The translations under genes were made by a program, and so were the position numbers. From positions 1 through 23,284 of the forward strand of contig USDD01000040.1 in assembly GCA_900553265.1 (NCBI GenBank): a DNA stretch of 23,284 nt, read 5' to 3'. The notes beneath the pieces were generated by a model that had not been told where the DNA came from, made no database searches, and saw only the letters and a program-made list of their open reading frames with translations. Source of the stretch: an uncultured Eubacteriales bacterium. GTDB lineage: Bacteria > Bacillota > Clostridia > Christensenellales > Aristaeellaceae. Positions within the stretch are counted from its first letter, which is position 1. The number at the start of each line of letters is the position of its first letter. Shown here in pieces: positions 6,628 to 14,171 of this stretch.

Positions 6628-7581
6628 TCAGCATAACAGATCGCCCATGGGCTCGGGCTTGTGCTCGCGCAGACGGCGCAGGCTCTCCTTAGAGTCTTCG
6701 CCCACAAAGCCGATGAGCAGATAGCGATCCTGCTGGTTGTCGTAGACGATTTCATGGTTCAGACAGAAGCCGTGAATCTCGCCCGTGCTGCGCACATGGG
6801 TGCGCGGGCCGGAGCATTGGTGAAGATTGCCGCCCACGGAGATGTGGGATTCGTCGGCGTAATGCACCGGCAGATCGGCGGCGATGTCCTGAAGCACCTG
6901 CGCCTCCAGCGCCTTCAGATCCATCTCCGGCGGCTTGCCCTGAAAGGCCAGGATGAAGCCGTGGTGGATGTCGTCGTGCTTGCAGATGGGCACCAGCTCG
7001 GGAGCCATGTGCATCTCGCACAGATCCTCGGCGGTGTGGGCCATCAGGCGATAGGGCAGCGAGCGGCGCACGATGCGCACGAATTCCTCGGGATCCGGGC
7101 CGAACATGGTGGGCCGGCCCACGAGAATCTGCTCGCCGATGGCCACCAGCAGGTCGGCGTTGCGCGAAAGCAGGGGATAGACCAGATCGAAGTGCTCCAC
7201 GATCACGCGCTTGCCCAGTCGGATGGCCTCTTCGATGGCGTTCGCCAGCACGGTCAGCTGGGTGAAGGCCATCTCAAAGCGGATGTCCAGATGATAGGTG
7301 TGGGGCTTGAAGAAACCGCGCTCGTCGTCCACGTCCAGAATGGGCAGCGGGCGGACGTTTACGCCGTCGTCGTCGTTGGTCAGCTCCAGCCCCGGGAACA
7401 TGCCCTTGATGAGCGCGCTCTTGCCCGATCCGGCCTCGCCGATGAAGCCGATGAGCCGGTCGTAGGGGCTGAGGTACAGCTGGGAAATCTGCATTCCCAG
7501 ATCGTAGATGCGCGTGCGCCCGCGGGGCGCGAAGAACGAGGACTGGATCAGGCTCTTTTGCATCCGGTGGATGGAGGGCAT
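6628..7581 (-). CDS. P-loop NTPase fused to an AlaRS editing-like (SAD) domain
   Basis: The function is unknown. The 317-residue protein has two parts. The N-terminal half has a Walker A loop GEAGSGKS (48-55) and a hydrophobic strand ending in VIVEHFD (126-132) that could be a Walker-B-like element, so it resembles small nucleotide kinases. The C-terminal half resembles the second additional domain of alanyl-tRNA synthetase. H202 and H206 form HxxxH, and C256/H262 sit in a QCSGPRTHVRSTGEI stretch that recalls CGGTHVxxTGEIG of AlaRS, with two extra residues between Cys and His. All four likely zinc ligands are present. From memory, proteins labelled 'alanine-tRNA synthetase second additional domain' occur near glutamate mutase genes in Clostridia. 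It lies 4 nt after citC, with AAGGAAG as ribosome binding site, and 34 nt before glmS, so it belongs to this operon. Confidence 0.75.
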   Translation of the reverse strand: MPSIHRMQKSLIQSSFFAPRGRTRIYDLGMQISQLYLSPYDRLIGFIGEAGSGKSALIKGMFPGLELTNDDDGVNVRPLPILDVDDERGFFKPHTYHLDIRFEMAFTQLTVLANAIEEAIRLGKRVIVEHFDLVYPLLSRNADLLVAIGEQILVGRPTMFGPDPEEFVRIVRRSLPYRLMAHTAEDLCEMHMAPELVPICKHDDIHHGFILAFQGKPPEMDLKALEAQVLQDIAADLPVHYADESHISVGGNLHQCSGPRTHVRSTGEIHGFCLNHEIVYDNQQDRYLLIGFVGEDSKESLRRLREHKPEPMGDLLC

Positions 7582-7585
7582 GGCA

Positions 7586-8584
7586 TCACTTCCTTAAATT
7601 CGGATATTTTTCCAGAAGGATCTTCAGCGTGGATTCCGGCACCAGCGCATCGAGGCCGTCGGACTGTCCGGCGGCGATCTGCGCCCGCACGCGGGACGCG
7701 CTGATGGGTTCGCCGTCCGCCGTTTTGCGCGGAATCTCCGTCACTTCGATTCCGTATGCGGGGAGCTCCCGCTTTAATGTCTCGTTGTAGGCGCGGGTGC
7801 GCGCGTCCAGCGGCTCCTCGCCCACGAAGCGCTTCGTGATGTGCAGCGCCGGGGCGAAGCGCTCGGCGAACATGCGAACGTCCACCTCGCAGCGCACCTC
7901 GTCCACTCTGGAGCGGTCTTTGATGAAGTAATCGGGAAACGTGGCCGAGGAGATCAGGTACGGCCCGGTGGGCAGCACCCGCACATTGCTCAGGTCGGCG
8001 CAGCCCGCGCGCGCCATGGCCAGACGCTCCATCGGCGTGAACATCCCGCGGTTTTCCGAGAGGATGAACACCAGCAGCCGGTCGCAGGCGGCCGCGGCGG
8101 TCTCGATCAGATGCCGATGGCCCAGCGTGAAGGGATTGCAGTTGGCCACCACCGCGCCCACGGTTCCCCTCGGCGTCGGCCCCTGCGCCAGCTCGAGCAG
8201 GCGTCGGCGCAGGCCGTCCCGGAGGTTCTCCATCAGCAGGCAGTCGCCCGTGCGGAGAATGGGATAGAAGCCGAATTCGCGAAACATGGCTTCGTTGCCC
8301 GGCTTGGTGAAGAGCATCAGATGGCGAATGCCCCGGGCAAAGGCCTCCTGCCGCAGAGCGGTCATCAGCGGCGCGGTCAGCCCCTCGCCCTGACGGCTGG
8401 GGCGCACGGCGATGCACTTCAGCGTCGCGCCGTCCAGCGAACCGGTGGCCTGAATCTCGCCGTCCTCCATCAGCAGCGCCGTGAACTGAATGCCCGGGTC
8501 GTAGTGCAGTCCGTTTTCAGCGAGGAACGCTTTCAGACGCTCCAGCGCTTCGCCGCTCAGCGGCCGGCCCGTCTCCAAGTGCAT
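7586..8584 (-). CDS. citC: [citrate (pro-3S)-lyase] ligase
   Basis: CitC acetylates the thiol of the phosphoribosyl-dephospho-CoA group on the acyl carrier subunit of citrate lyase, or of citramalate lyase in glutamate fermenters, using acetate and ATP. The 332-residue protein has an N-terminal GNAT-like acetyltransferase region (about 1-120, with RPSRQGEGL at 61-69) and a nucleotidyltransferase domain with the HxGH-type motif NPFTLGHRHL (150-159) and ISASRVR (294-300). A longer frame from 8647 is rejected because ATG at 8584 has AAGGAG in front and a strong promoter sits just upstream. It is the first gene of the operon. The lyase subunits are not in the window. Since mesaconate is hydrated to citramalate, citramalate lyase is the likelier target (inference). 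Confidence 0.9.
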   Translation of the reverse strand: MHLETGRPLSGEALERLKAFLAENGLHYDPGIQFTALLMEDGEIQATGSLDGATLKCIAVRPSRQGEGLTAPLMTALRQEAFARGIRHLMLFTKPGNEAMFREFGFYPILRTGDCLLMENLRDGLRRRLLELAQGPTPRGTVGAVVANCNPFTLGHRHLIETAAAACDRLLVFILSENRGMFTPMERLAMARAGCADLSNVRVLPTGPYLISSATFPDYFIKDRSRVDEVRCEVDVRMFAERFAPALHITKRFVGEEPLDARTRAYNETLKRELPAYGIEVTEIPRKTADGEPISASRVRAQIAAGQSDGLDALVPESTLKILLEKYPNLRK

Positions 8585-8614
8585 GCGAATCGCTCCTTCG
8601 CCTGTATTGTCCAC

Positions 8615-8643
8615 AGTATACCAAAAATCGACAAAACTGTAAA
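8615..8643 (-). promoter_or_regulatory. promoter of the citC-glm-mal operon
   Basis: On the minus strand: TTTACA (8643-8638), 17-nt spacer, TATACT (8620-8615). Each hexamer differs from consensus at one base. The citC start lies about 30 nt downstream of the -10 box. Confidence 0.8.
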
Positions 8644-8672
8644 GCACGGGAAGAGTGTCAAATGAGAAATAT

Positions 8673-8684
8673 ATTAGTACTAAT
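8673..8684. promoter_or_regulatory. 12-bp palindrome upstream of the citC promoter
   Basis: ATTAGTACTAAT is a perfect palindrome centred about 38 bp upstream of the -35 box of the citC operon promoter. That is a common place for an activator site. The regulator is not in the window and no family can be named. Confidence 0.4.
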
Positions 8685-8730
8685 CACGAAATGAACTGAT
8701 ACATTGCGAAAAATGACGCGGAGAGTTTCG

Positions 8731-8769
8731 AAAAAAGCGCCCGATGCATTTCAAAGAACGCATCGGGCG
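8731..8769 (-). terminator. intrinsic terminator of the M24 peptidase gene
   Basis: CGCCCGATGC (8738-8747) pairs perfectly with GCATCGGGCG (8760-8769). On the minus strand the stem is followed by six T residues (8736-8731). It starts 4 nt after the stop codon and separates this gene from the citC operon. Confidence 0.92.
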
Positions 8770-8773
8770 GCGA

Positions 8774-9832
8774 TCAGATGTCGACAATGTAATCGTCAAT
8801 GGCCTCGCTTTTGTCAAACAAAACCGCGGGGCCGTGGGCGGTGACGCGATAGTTGTTCTCGAAGCGCACGCCAAACTGACCGGGAAAGTAGAGCCCCGGC
8901 TCCAGCGTGACGACCATGTTCTCCGTCAGCGGCGCGTCGCAGCCGGGGACAAAGTCGGGATATTCGAACCATCGATAGCCGACACAGTGTCCGGCGTGGT
9001 GGACGAGCGCGCCGCAGCCGTCGGATATGAGCGAATCGGAGACGGCGCGATAGACCTCCGAGGCCCGCGCGCCGGGACGCAGCATCCGCTCTCCGGCATG
9101 GAGCGCGCGCAGCACGGCGCGGTATGCGGCGCGCTGCGCGGCGGAGGGCTCGCCGAGAAAGAACGTGCGCGTCGTGTCGCAGTGATAGCCATTTTGACTG
9201 GAAAGCAGATCGACGATGACCGCGTCGCCCGGCTGCGCGCGCCGATGGTCGGAGAAGCCCGTGATATTGGCCGTGTCCGCGCCGATGAGGAAATCGCCGG
9301 TGAAGGCCGACGGCGCGCCGCCCTCCAGAATCTCCGCGCGGGCGATGCAGGCGTAGAGCTCCTGTCCGCTCATTCCCGGGCGCAGCGCCTCCCGGACGGC
9401 GGCGTAGGCGGCGCGGTTGACGGCCGCAGCCCGGGCATAGCCCTCGTCGAACGACGCGGGCTTGCGGGTGCGCAGGGCCTGCGTCTGCGCGCTCAGATCC
9501 ATCCAGTGCAGCTCGGGAAAGCGGGCGGAGAGCCAGAAGGGCGCGGCGTCGAAGTCCACGGCCACCTGCCGCATGCCGGAGAGCAGCGGCGCGAGCAATG
9601 CACAGCGGGCGTCGATGGGCGGCGTGCAGTGGGGAAAGCTGACCTTGCCGTAGGTTGCCAGGGCCACGCCGCCCACCGCCGTTCCGCTGGGGACGACGGC
9701 GGTGAGGCCGCTTTCGCGAACCACGAGACAGCCCTCGGCAAAGCACAGGCCGGAGAGAGCGAAGGCCGCGGCGGGGTCAAAAATCAGCGCCGCGTTCGCG
9801 TCGACGGTGCGAAGAAAATCCTGAGCAATCAA
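8774..9832 (-). CDS. M24-family metallopeptidase (Xaa-Pro aminopeptidase-like)
   Basis: This 352-residue protein has the pita-bread fold of creatinase / Xaa-Pro dipeptidase / aminopeptidase P. All five metal ligands are visible: D208 (VIVDLL), D219 (HCDTTRT), H282 (HAGHCVG), E311 (LEPGLY) and E325 (RFENNY). The first 120 residues match the creatinase-like N-terminal domain. It probably cleaves proline-containing peptides in the cytoplasm; exact specificity cannot be read from sequence. The start is TTG at 9832: an in-frame stop lies 9 nt upstream, and AAAGGA stands at a normal distance. It is a single-gene unit ended by a strong terminator. Its promoter is unclear; a TAAAAT box (9888-9883) has no good -35 partner. 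Confidence 0.9.
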   Translation of the reverse strand: MIAQDFLRTVDANAALIFDPAAAFALSGLCFAEGCLVVRESGLTAVVPSGTAVGGVALATYGKVSFPHCTPPIDARCALLAPLLSGMRQVAVDFDAAPFWLSARFPELHWMDLSAQTQALRTRKPASFDEGYARAAAVNRAAYAAVREALRPGMSGQELYACIARAEILEGGAPSAFTGDFLIGADTANITGFSDHRRAQPGDAVIVDLLSSQNGYHCDTTRTFFLGEPSAAQRAAYRAVLRALHAGERMLRPGARASEVYRAVSDSLISDGCGALVHHAGHCVGYRWFEYPDFVPGCDAPLTENMVVTLEPGLYFPGQFGVRFENNYRVTAHGPAVLFDKSEAIDDYIVDI

Positions 9833-9893
9833 GAAAACTCATCCTTTCATGGGCTTCTGAAAAGGAAGGAAATGCTGAAACCATTTTACTCCA

Positions 9894-9905
9894 TTTCCAT
9901 GGAAA
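9894..9905. promoter_or_regulatory. 12-bp palindrome upstream of the M24 gene
   Basis: TTTCCATGGAAA is a perfect palindrome 62 bp upstream of the TTG start. It falls in the spacer behind the possible TAAAAT -10 box on the minus strand, where a bound repressor would block transcription. With only one instance this may be chance. Confidence 0.25.
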
Positions 9906-9981
9906 AGAACAGGGGGACGAACGCTTTTTTCGCGGAAATCGACAAATTGCGCTTTCCGTGCTTTCTCCGACGGGCAAAATC

Positions 9982-9990
9982 TGATATAAT
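9982..9990 (+). promoter_or_regulatory. extended -10 promoter of the TrmH-family gene
   Basis: TGATATAAT gives a TGN extension and a consensus TATAAT (9985-9990). No good -35 hexamer lies 16-18 nt upstream, which extended -10 promoters can tolerate. The start codon is 32 nt downstream. Confidence 0.65.
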
Positions 9991-10022
9991 CATGGTCAGC
10001 TGAAAACCATGGAGGAGCGATT

Positions 10023-10850
10023 ATGCCGAACATCATCGAAATTCACGATCTTGCCGCGCCGGAGCTGGACGTATTCGCCCGGCTGACCGAGGCGCAGCTG
10101 CGCAGTCGCCGCCGCCCGGACGAGGGGCTGTTCATCGCCGAGAGCGCAAAGGTGATCGCCTGCGCGCTGGACGCGGGCTGCGAGCCGACGGCGCTGCTGA
10201 TGGAGCGGCGGCAGATTGAGGGCGCGGAGCTTCTCGCGCGCTGCGGCGACGCGCCGGTCTACACCGCCGACCGGGAGGTGCTGGCAAAGCTGACGGGCTA
10301 CGAGCTGACCCGGGGCTTTCTGTGCGCCATGCGCCGGCCCCGGCTGCCCGAGGTGGAGACGATCTGCGCGAACGCCCGGCGCGTCGCGGTGCTGGAGGGC
10401 GTGGTGGATCCTACCAACGTGGGCGCGATCTTTCGCTCCGCCGCGGCGCTGGGCATGGATGCGGTGCTGCTCACGCCCACCTGCTGCGATCCGCTCCATC
10501 GCCGGGCCGCGCGGGTGAGCATGGGCACGGTGTTTCAGATTCCGTGGGCGCGCATCGGCGCGCGGATGGCGGACTGGCCGGAGGCGGGCGTAGCGCGGCT
10601 GCATGACATGGGCTTCAAATTGGCGGCCATGGCGCTGGACGATCGCTCGGTGCGCATCGACGACGCGCGGATGGCTGCCGAGGAGAAGCTGGCCATCGTG
10701 CTGGGTACAGAGGGCGACGGCCTGAAGCCGGAAACCATCGCCCGCTGCGACTATACCGCCCGAATTCCCATGGCTCACGGCGTGGATTCGCTCAACGTCG
10801 CCGCCGCCAGCGCCGTGGCGTTCTGGCAGTTGGGCGGACGCGGAGCCTGA
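10023..10850 (+). CDS. TrmH/SpoU-family RNA 2'-O-methyltransferase
   Basis: This 275-residue SPOUT-class, S-adenosylmethionine-dependent methyltransferase has an N-terminal substrate-binding region (about 1-105, including EGLFIAESAKVI) and a C-terminal knotted catalytic domain. The three SpoU motifs are present: DPTNVGAIFRSA (129-140, with N132 and the catalytic-type R138), IVLGTEGDGL (225-234) and IPMAHGVDSLNVAAASAV (248-265). The target could be tRNA or 23S rRNA; the sequence does not decide. ATG at 10023 has GGAGG at 10011-10015. It is a single-gene unit between an extended -10 promoter and a modest terminator. Confidence 0.92.
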   Translation: MPNIIEIHDLAAPELDVFARLTEAQLRSRRRPDEGLFIAESAKVIACALDAGCEPTALLMERRQIEGAELLARCGDAPVYTADREVLAKLTGYELTRGFLCAMRRPRLPEVETICANARRVAVLEGVVDPTNVGAIFRSAAALGMDAVLLTPTCCDPLHRRAARVSMGTVFQIPWARIGARMADWPEAGVARLHDMGFKLAAMALDDRSVRIDDARMAAEEKLAIVLGTEGDGLKPETIARCDYTARIPMAHGVDSLNVAAASAVAFWQLGGRGA

Positions 10851-10854
10851 AAAC

Positions 10855-10886
10855 ATTCCTGCTTCACAAAAATCGCAGGAATTTCC
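10855..10886 (+). terminator. weak intrinsic terminator after the TrmH-family gene
   Basis: ATTCCTGC (10855-10862) pairs with GCAGGAAT (10875-10882), followed by a short T-run (TTTCC). The stem is perfect but AT-edged and the T-tail is short, so it may be leaky. Confidence 0.45.
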
Positions 10887-10927
10887 AACGCTGGAGCGGC
10901 TTCTTTCTATCCTTTGCCGGAAATCTC

Positions 10928-10936
10928 TGTTATACT
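10928..10936 (+). promoter_or_regulatory. extended -10 promoter of the UroD/MtaA-like gene
   Basis: TGTTATACT contains a TGN extension and TATACT (10931-10936). No clear -35 box is seen at 16-18 nt. The start codon is 36 nt downstream. Confidence 0.6.
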
Positions 10937-10972
10937 GAGAACAGAAAATTTCCGAAAGAGGAGAATGACGAT

Positions 10973-11986
10973 ATGAAGCGAAACATGAAGCAGTGGATTC
11001 AGGAGATGATTGCGGCGGACGTCAAAACGCCCATGCCGGTGCTGTCCTTTCCGGCGGTGCAGCTGATGGGAGTGTCGGTGCGCGAGCTGATTTCCGACGC
11101 GGGGCTGCAGGCCGAAGGCATGCGCCGCGTGGCGGAGCACGTGCGTTCCGCCGCGGCGGTGAGCCTGATGGATCTGTCGGTGGAGGCCGAGTGCTTCGGC
11201 GCGCAGGTGCGCGTCTCCGACGACGAGGTTCCCACCGTCGTGGGCTGCACGGTGGCCGACGCGGAAGCGGCAGAGGCGCTTCAGATTCCCGAGGTGGGCA
11301 CGGGCCGCACGGGCCTGTACGTCGAGGCCATTCGCCGTGCCTGCGAGACCATCGCCGACCGCCCCGTGCTGGCGGGTGTAATCGGCCCCTATTCGCTGGC
11401 GGGCCGCCTGATGGATGTGACCGAGATCATGTACGCCTGCTATGACGATCCCGACACGGTACACATGGTGCTGGACAAGGTGACGGCCTTCCTGATTCGC
11501 TATTGCGAGGCCTATCGCGATGCGGGTGCGAACGGCGTGCTGATGGCCGAGCCTCTGGCGGGCCTGCTGTCGCCCGATCTGGCCGAGGAATTCAGCTGTA
11601 CTTATGTTAAGAAGATCGTGGACGCGGTGCAGACCGACGATTTCGTCGTGGTCTACCACAACTGCGGCAACGCCGTCAACCGCATGATTCCCGAGATTCT
11701 GTCCACCGGCTGCGTGGCGTACCACTTCGGCAACGCCATCGACCTGCGCGACGTGCTGCTCCAGATTCCCGCGGACCGGGTCTGCATGGGCAATGTGGAT
11801 CCCGCGGGTCAGTTCCGCCACGGCACGCCCGAGTCCATCCGTGAGGTCACGCTGGCGCTGATGAAGGATCTGACGAAGTATCCGAATTTCGTCATCTCCT
11901 CCGGCTGCGATATTCCGCCCATGTCCAAGTGGGAGAATATCGACGCCTTCTTCCGCGCCGCCGAGGAATTCTATCGAGAGCGTTAA
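10973..11986 (+). CDS. uroporphyrinogen decarboxylase-family methyltransferase (MtaA/CmuA-like)
   Basis: The 337-residue protein is a UroD-fold TIM barrel. It carries the zinc-thiolate signature of the MtaA/CmuA branch instead of the true haem-pathway enzyme: H229-x-C231 (YHNCGN) and C312 (SSGCDIP). These ligands activate a thiol acceptor in methylcobamide:thiol methyltransferases. VIGPYSLAGRLMD (136-148) and MAEPLAGLLSP (191-201) are also typical. The acceptor and methyl donor are unknown, and no corrinoid protein or substrate-specific methyltransferase is nearby. ATG at 10973 has AGAGGAG about 10 nt upstream. It has its own promoter and a good terminator, and is followed by a HyuA-like ATPase gene in the same direction. 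Confidence 0.85.
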   Translation: MKRNMKQWIQEMIAADVKTPMPVLSFPAVQLMGVSVRELISDAGLQAEGMRRVAEHVRSAAAVSLMDLSVEAECFGAQVRVSDDEVPTVVGCTVADAEAAEALQIPEVGTGRTGLYVEAIRRACETIADRPVLAGVIGPYSLAGRLMDVTEIMYACYDDPDTVHMVLDKVTAFLIRYCEAYRDAGANGVLMAEPLAGLLSPDLAEEFSCTYVKKIVDAVQTDDFVVVYHNCGNAVNRMIPEILSTGCVAYHFGNAIDLRDVLLQIPADRVCMGNVDPAGQFRHGTPESIREVTLALMKDLTKYPNFVISSGCDIPPMSKWENIDAFFRAAEEFYRER

Positions 11987-12002
11987 CGAAGAAAAACCAG
12001 AC

Positions 12003-12039
12003 AAGAGTGAGGCGGGAGCATTCCCGAATCGCTCTTTTT
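12003..12039 (+). terminator. intrinsic terminator after the UroD/MtaA-like gene
   Basis: AAGAGTGA (12003-12010) pairs with TCGCTCTT (12029-12036) with one G-T pair. An inner CGGGA/TCCCG stem follows after a small internal loop, and a TTTTT tract runs 12035-12039. It lies 17 nt after the stop codon. Confidence 0.8.
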
Positions 12040-12043
12040 GTCG

Positions 12044-12049
12044 TATAAT
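12044..12049 (+). promoter_or_regulatory. -10 box, probable promoter of the HyuA-like gene
   Basis: TATAAT at 12044-12049 is consensus, but the -35 position (12021-12026, TTCCCG) is poor and lies inside the preceding terminator hairpin. The start codon follows 35 nt downstream, the same layout as the two genes before it. Confidence 0.45.
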
Positions 12050-12083
12050 GTCTCTGGATTGCACAGAACAAAGGAGCATTTTG

Positions 12084-14075
12084 ATGAAACTCGGAATTGG
12101 CATCGACACCGGCGGAACCTATACCGACGCGGTGGTTTTTGACTATGAGACCCGGCGCGTGCTGGACAAGAGCAAGGCGCTGACCACTCACGAGGAGCTC
12201 AGCGAGGGCATCGGCCGCGCACTGGACGGACTGGATCCGGCGCTGACGGCGCGGGCGGAGACCATCGTGTTGTCCACGACGCTGGCCACCAACGCTTGCG
12301 TGGAGGAGAAAGGCGGCCGCGCCAGGCTGATTCTGATGGGCACCGACGAAAAGGTCATGGCGTGGATCGACGCAAAGACGCGCTACGGTCTCAGGCCCGA
12401 GGACGTGCTGTGCGTGGATGCGCGCACGGGCTTCGACGGCTCGGTGGAGGAAATGCCCGACTGGGAAAAGGTCATGGCCGGGCACGACGCATGGCTCCGT
12501 AACGCGCAGGCGCTGGCGGTGACGGAGCTGAACGCCCCGCGCAACGGCGCGGTGTGCGAGCGCGAGGCTCGAAAGGCGCTTTCGGCACGCTATGACGTGC
12601 CGCTGGTGCTGGCGGGCGAGCTGACCAACGAGCTGAACATCATGGAGCGCGGCGCGACGGCGCTGCTCAACGCCCGGCTGCTGCCGGTGATCGACGAGTT
12701 TCTGCAGGCGGTGCGCCGGGCGCTGGACGCGCGCGGTATTCGCGCCGAGCGCATGATCGTCCGCAGCGACGGAAGCCTCATGAGCGAGGCCCACGCGCGC
12801 ACGGCTCCGGTGCAGACCATCCTCAGCGGCCCCGCCGCCAGCGTGGTGGGCAGCCGCGTGCTGGCGGGCAGCGAGAACTGCCTGATCGTGGACATGGGCG
12901 GCACCACCACCGACGTCTCCATCGTCCGCGGCGGCCAGCCCAGGCGCACCGACGGCATCCGCATCGGCGGCTATCGCACGCAGATCGGAGGCGTGTACAT
13001 CGACACCTTCGGCCTGGGCGGAGACAGTCGCGTGGTGGTCAGGGACGGCGAGCTGAATCTGACCGCCCGCCGCGTTCAGCCGCTGTGCGTTGCCCTTGCG
13101 CGCCATCCCGAGCTGAAGGACGCGCTGCGGGCGGTTTCGAAGAACACCAAAGCCGCCACGCTGCCGCTGCACGAGGGCCTGATGCTCGTGCGCCGCCCCG
13201 CCGACCCCGAGCGTTATTCCGAGACCGAGCGGCGGCTGATCGCCGCGCTGGAGGACGGGCCGATGCTGCTGGGCGAGCGCAGGGTGGACGTGTACAATCT
13301 GGGCAGCGACCGGCTGGAGGCCGAGGGCGCGGTGCTGCGCTTCGGCATGACTCCCACCGACGCGATGCACATCCGCGGCGATTTCGACCGCTTCGATGCG
13401 GAGGCCTCGCGCATGAGCGCGGAATTCCTGTATCGGCGCATTCCCGGAATGGAATCGCCCGAGGCCTTCGCCGACGCGATCTACGACCGCGTGTGCGAGA
13501 AGATGTACGAGAGTATCGTGCGCATTCTGCTGTCTGACGCGCATCCGAGATGGTTCAAGGCGGGCATGGACGAGCAGCTGAAGAAGATGATTCACGAAAG
13601 CTGGATCAGTGACGGCGACGGCTTCTTCAACTACCGCTTCCACACGCGGGCGAAGCTGGTGGGTATCGGCGCGCCGACGCATCTGTTCCTGCCCCGGGTG
13701 GCCGAAAAGCTGGGCGCCGAGTGCGTCCTGCCCGAGCACGCCGAGGTGGCAAACGCCGTGGGCGCGGCGGCGGCGGGCTTCAGCGCCCGGGCCAAGGTGC
13801 CGGTGCAGCCGCTGCGCGGCGACATGGGCAGCACCGACGGCTACGCCGTCTACGCCGCCGACGAGACGCGAACCTTCGAGGAGATGGAGGACGCGCTGGC
13901 GTTCGCGCGACAGGCCGCCGCGGCGCAGGCCGAGCGCGAGGCGCGCCGGCACGGCGCGGACGGCCCGCTGAACATCGTCGTGCGCGACGACGCGCGCACG
14001 GCCAGCTCACGCTACGGCACGCCTGTGGATCTGGGCGTGACGGTAATCGCCGACGCGAGCAGCGAGCGGTTCTGA
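12084..14075 (+). CDS. hydantoinase/oxoprolinase (HyuA)-family ASKHA ATPase
   Basis: This 663-residue protein matches the HyuA subunit family of hydantoinase/5-oxoprolinase. Seen: an N-terminal phosphate motif DTGGTYTD (8-15), STTLATNAC (64-72), MIVRSDGSLMS (224-234), SGPAASVVG (249-257) and a second phosphate motif VDMGGTTTD (269-277). It is close to the usual length for HyuA, and no HyuB partner gene follows. Without HyuB it may not be a hydantoinase; some stand-alone relatives sit beside corrinoid methyltransferase genes. Its place after an MtaA-like gene hints at such a role, but this is inference. ATG at 12084 (AAGGAG at 12071-12076) is preferred over 12048, which would start inside the -10 box. 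It is convergent with the DUF3786 gene. Confidence 0.85.
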   Translation: MKLGIGIDTGGTYTDAVVFDYETRRVLDKSKALTTHEELSEGIGRALDGLDPALTARAETIVLSTTLATNACVEEKGGRARLILMGTDEKVMAWIDAKTRYGLRPEDVLCVDARTGFDGSVEEMPDWEKVMAGHDAWLRNAQALAVTELNAPRNGAVCEREARKALSARYDVPLVLAGELTNELNIMERGATALLNARLLPVIDEFLQAVRRALDARGIRAERMIVRSDGSLMSEAHARTAPVQTILSGPAASVVGSRVLAGSENCLIVDMGGTTTDVSIVRGGQPRRTDGIRIGGYRTQIGGVYIDTFGLGGDSRVVVRDGELNLTARRVQPLCVALARHPELKDALRAVSKNTKAATLPLHEGLMLVRRPADPERYSETERRLIAALEDGPMLLGERRVDVYNLGSDRLEAEGAVLRFGMTPTDAMHIRGDFDRFDAEASRMSAEFLYRRIPGMESPEAFADAIYDRVCEKMYESIVRILLSDAHPRWFKAGMDEQLKKMIHESWISDGDGFFNYRFHTRAKLVGIGAPTHLFLPRVAEKLGAECVLPEHAEVANAVGAAAAGFSARAKVPVQPLRGDMGSTDGYAVYAADETRTFEEMEDALAFARQAAAAQAEREARRHGADGPLNIVVRDDARTASSRYGTPVDLGVTVIADASSERF

Positions 14076-14090
14076 GAAAAATGCATATGA

Positions 14091-14127
14091 AAAACGGCGA
14101 GCATGTCGAAAAGGGACATGCTCGCCG
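14091..14127 (-). terminator. terminator of the aromatic operon
   Basis: CGGCGAGCATGTC (14095-14107) pairs perfectly with GACATGCTCGCCG (14115-14127). Reading leftward the stem is followed by TTTT and further T-rich sequence, so it ends the aro-DUF3786 transcript. No T-run follows on the plus strand, so for the convergent HyuA-like gene it is at best a weak barrier. Confidence 0.85.
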
Positions 14128-14171
14128 CTCATGTTGGGGTTGGTTGCGTTCACCATGCGGGAGCCCCGAAT

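Noticed and set aside
8585..8647. Extension of citC to 8647
   Set aside because: The added 21 residues are encoded across the -10 and -35 boxes; the ATG at 8584 has AAGGAG at proper spacing.
9883..9911. Promoter of the M24 peptidase gene
   Set aside because: A TAAAAT -10 box is present on the minus strand but the matching -35 position is TGTTCT, too weak to call.
11892..13952. 686-codon minus-strand frame opposite the HyuA-like gene
   Set aside because: Composition is typical of an antisense shadow, and it overlaps the UroD-like gene end, a terminator and the start of a well-supported gene.
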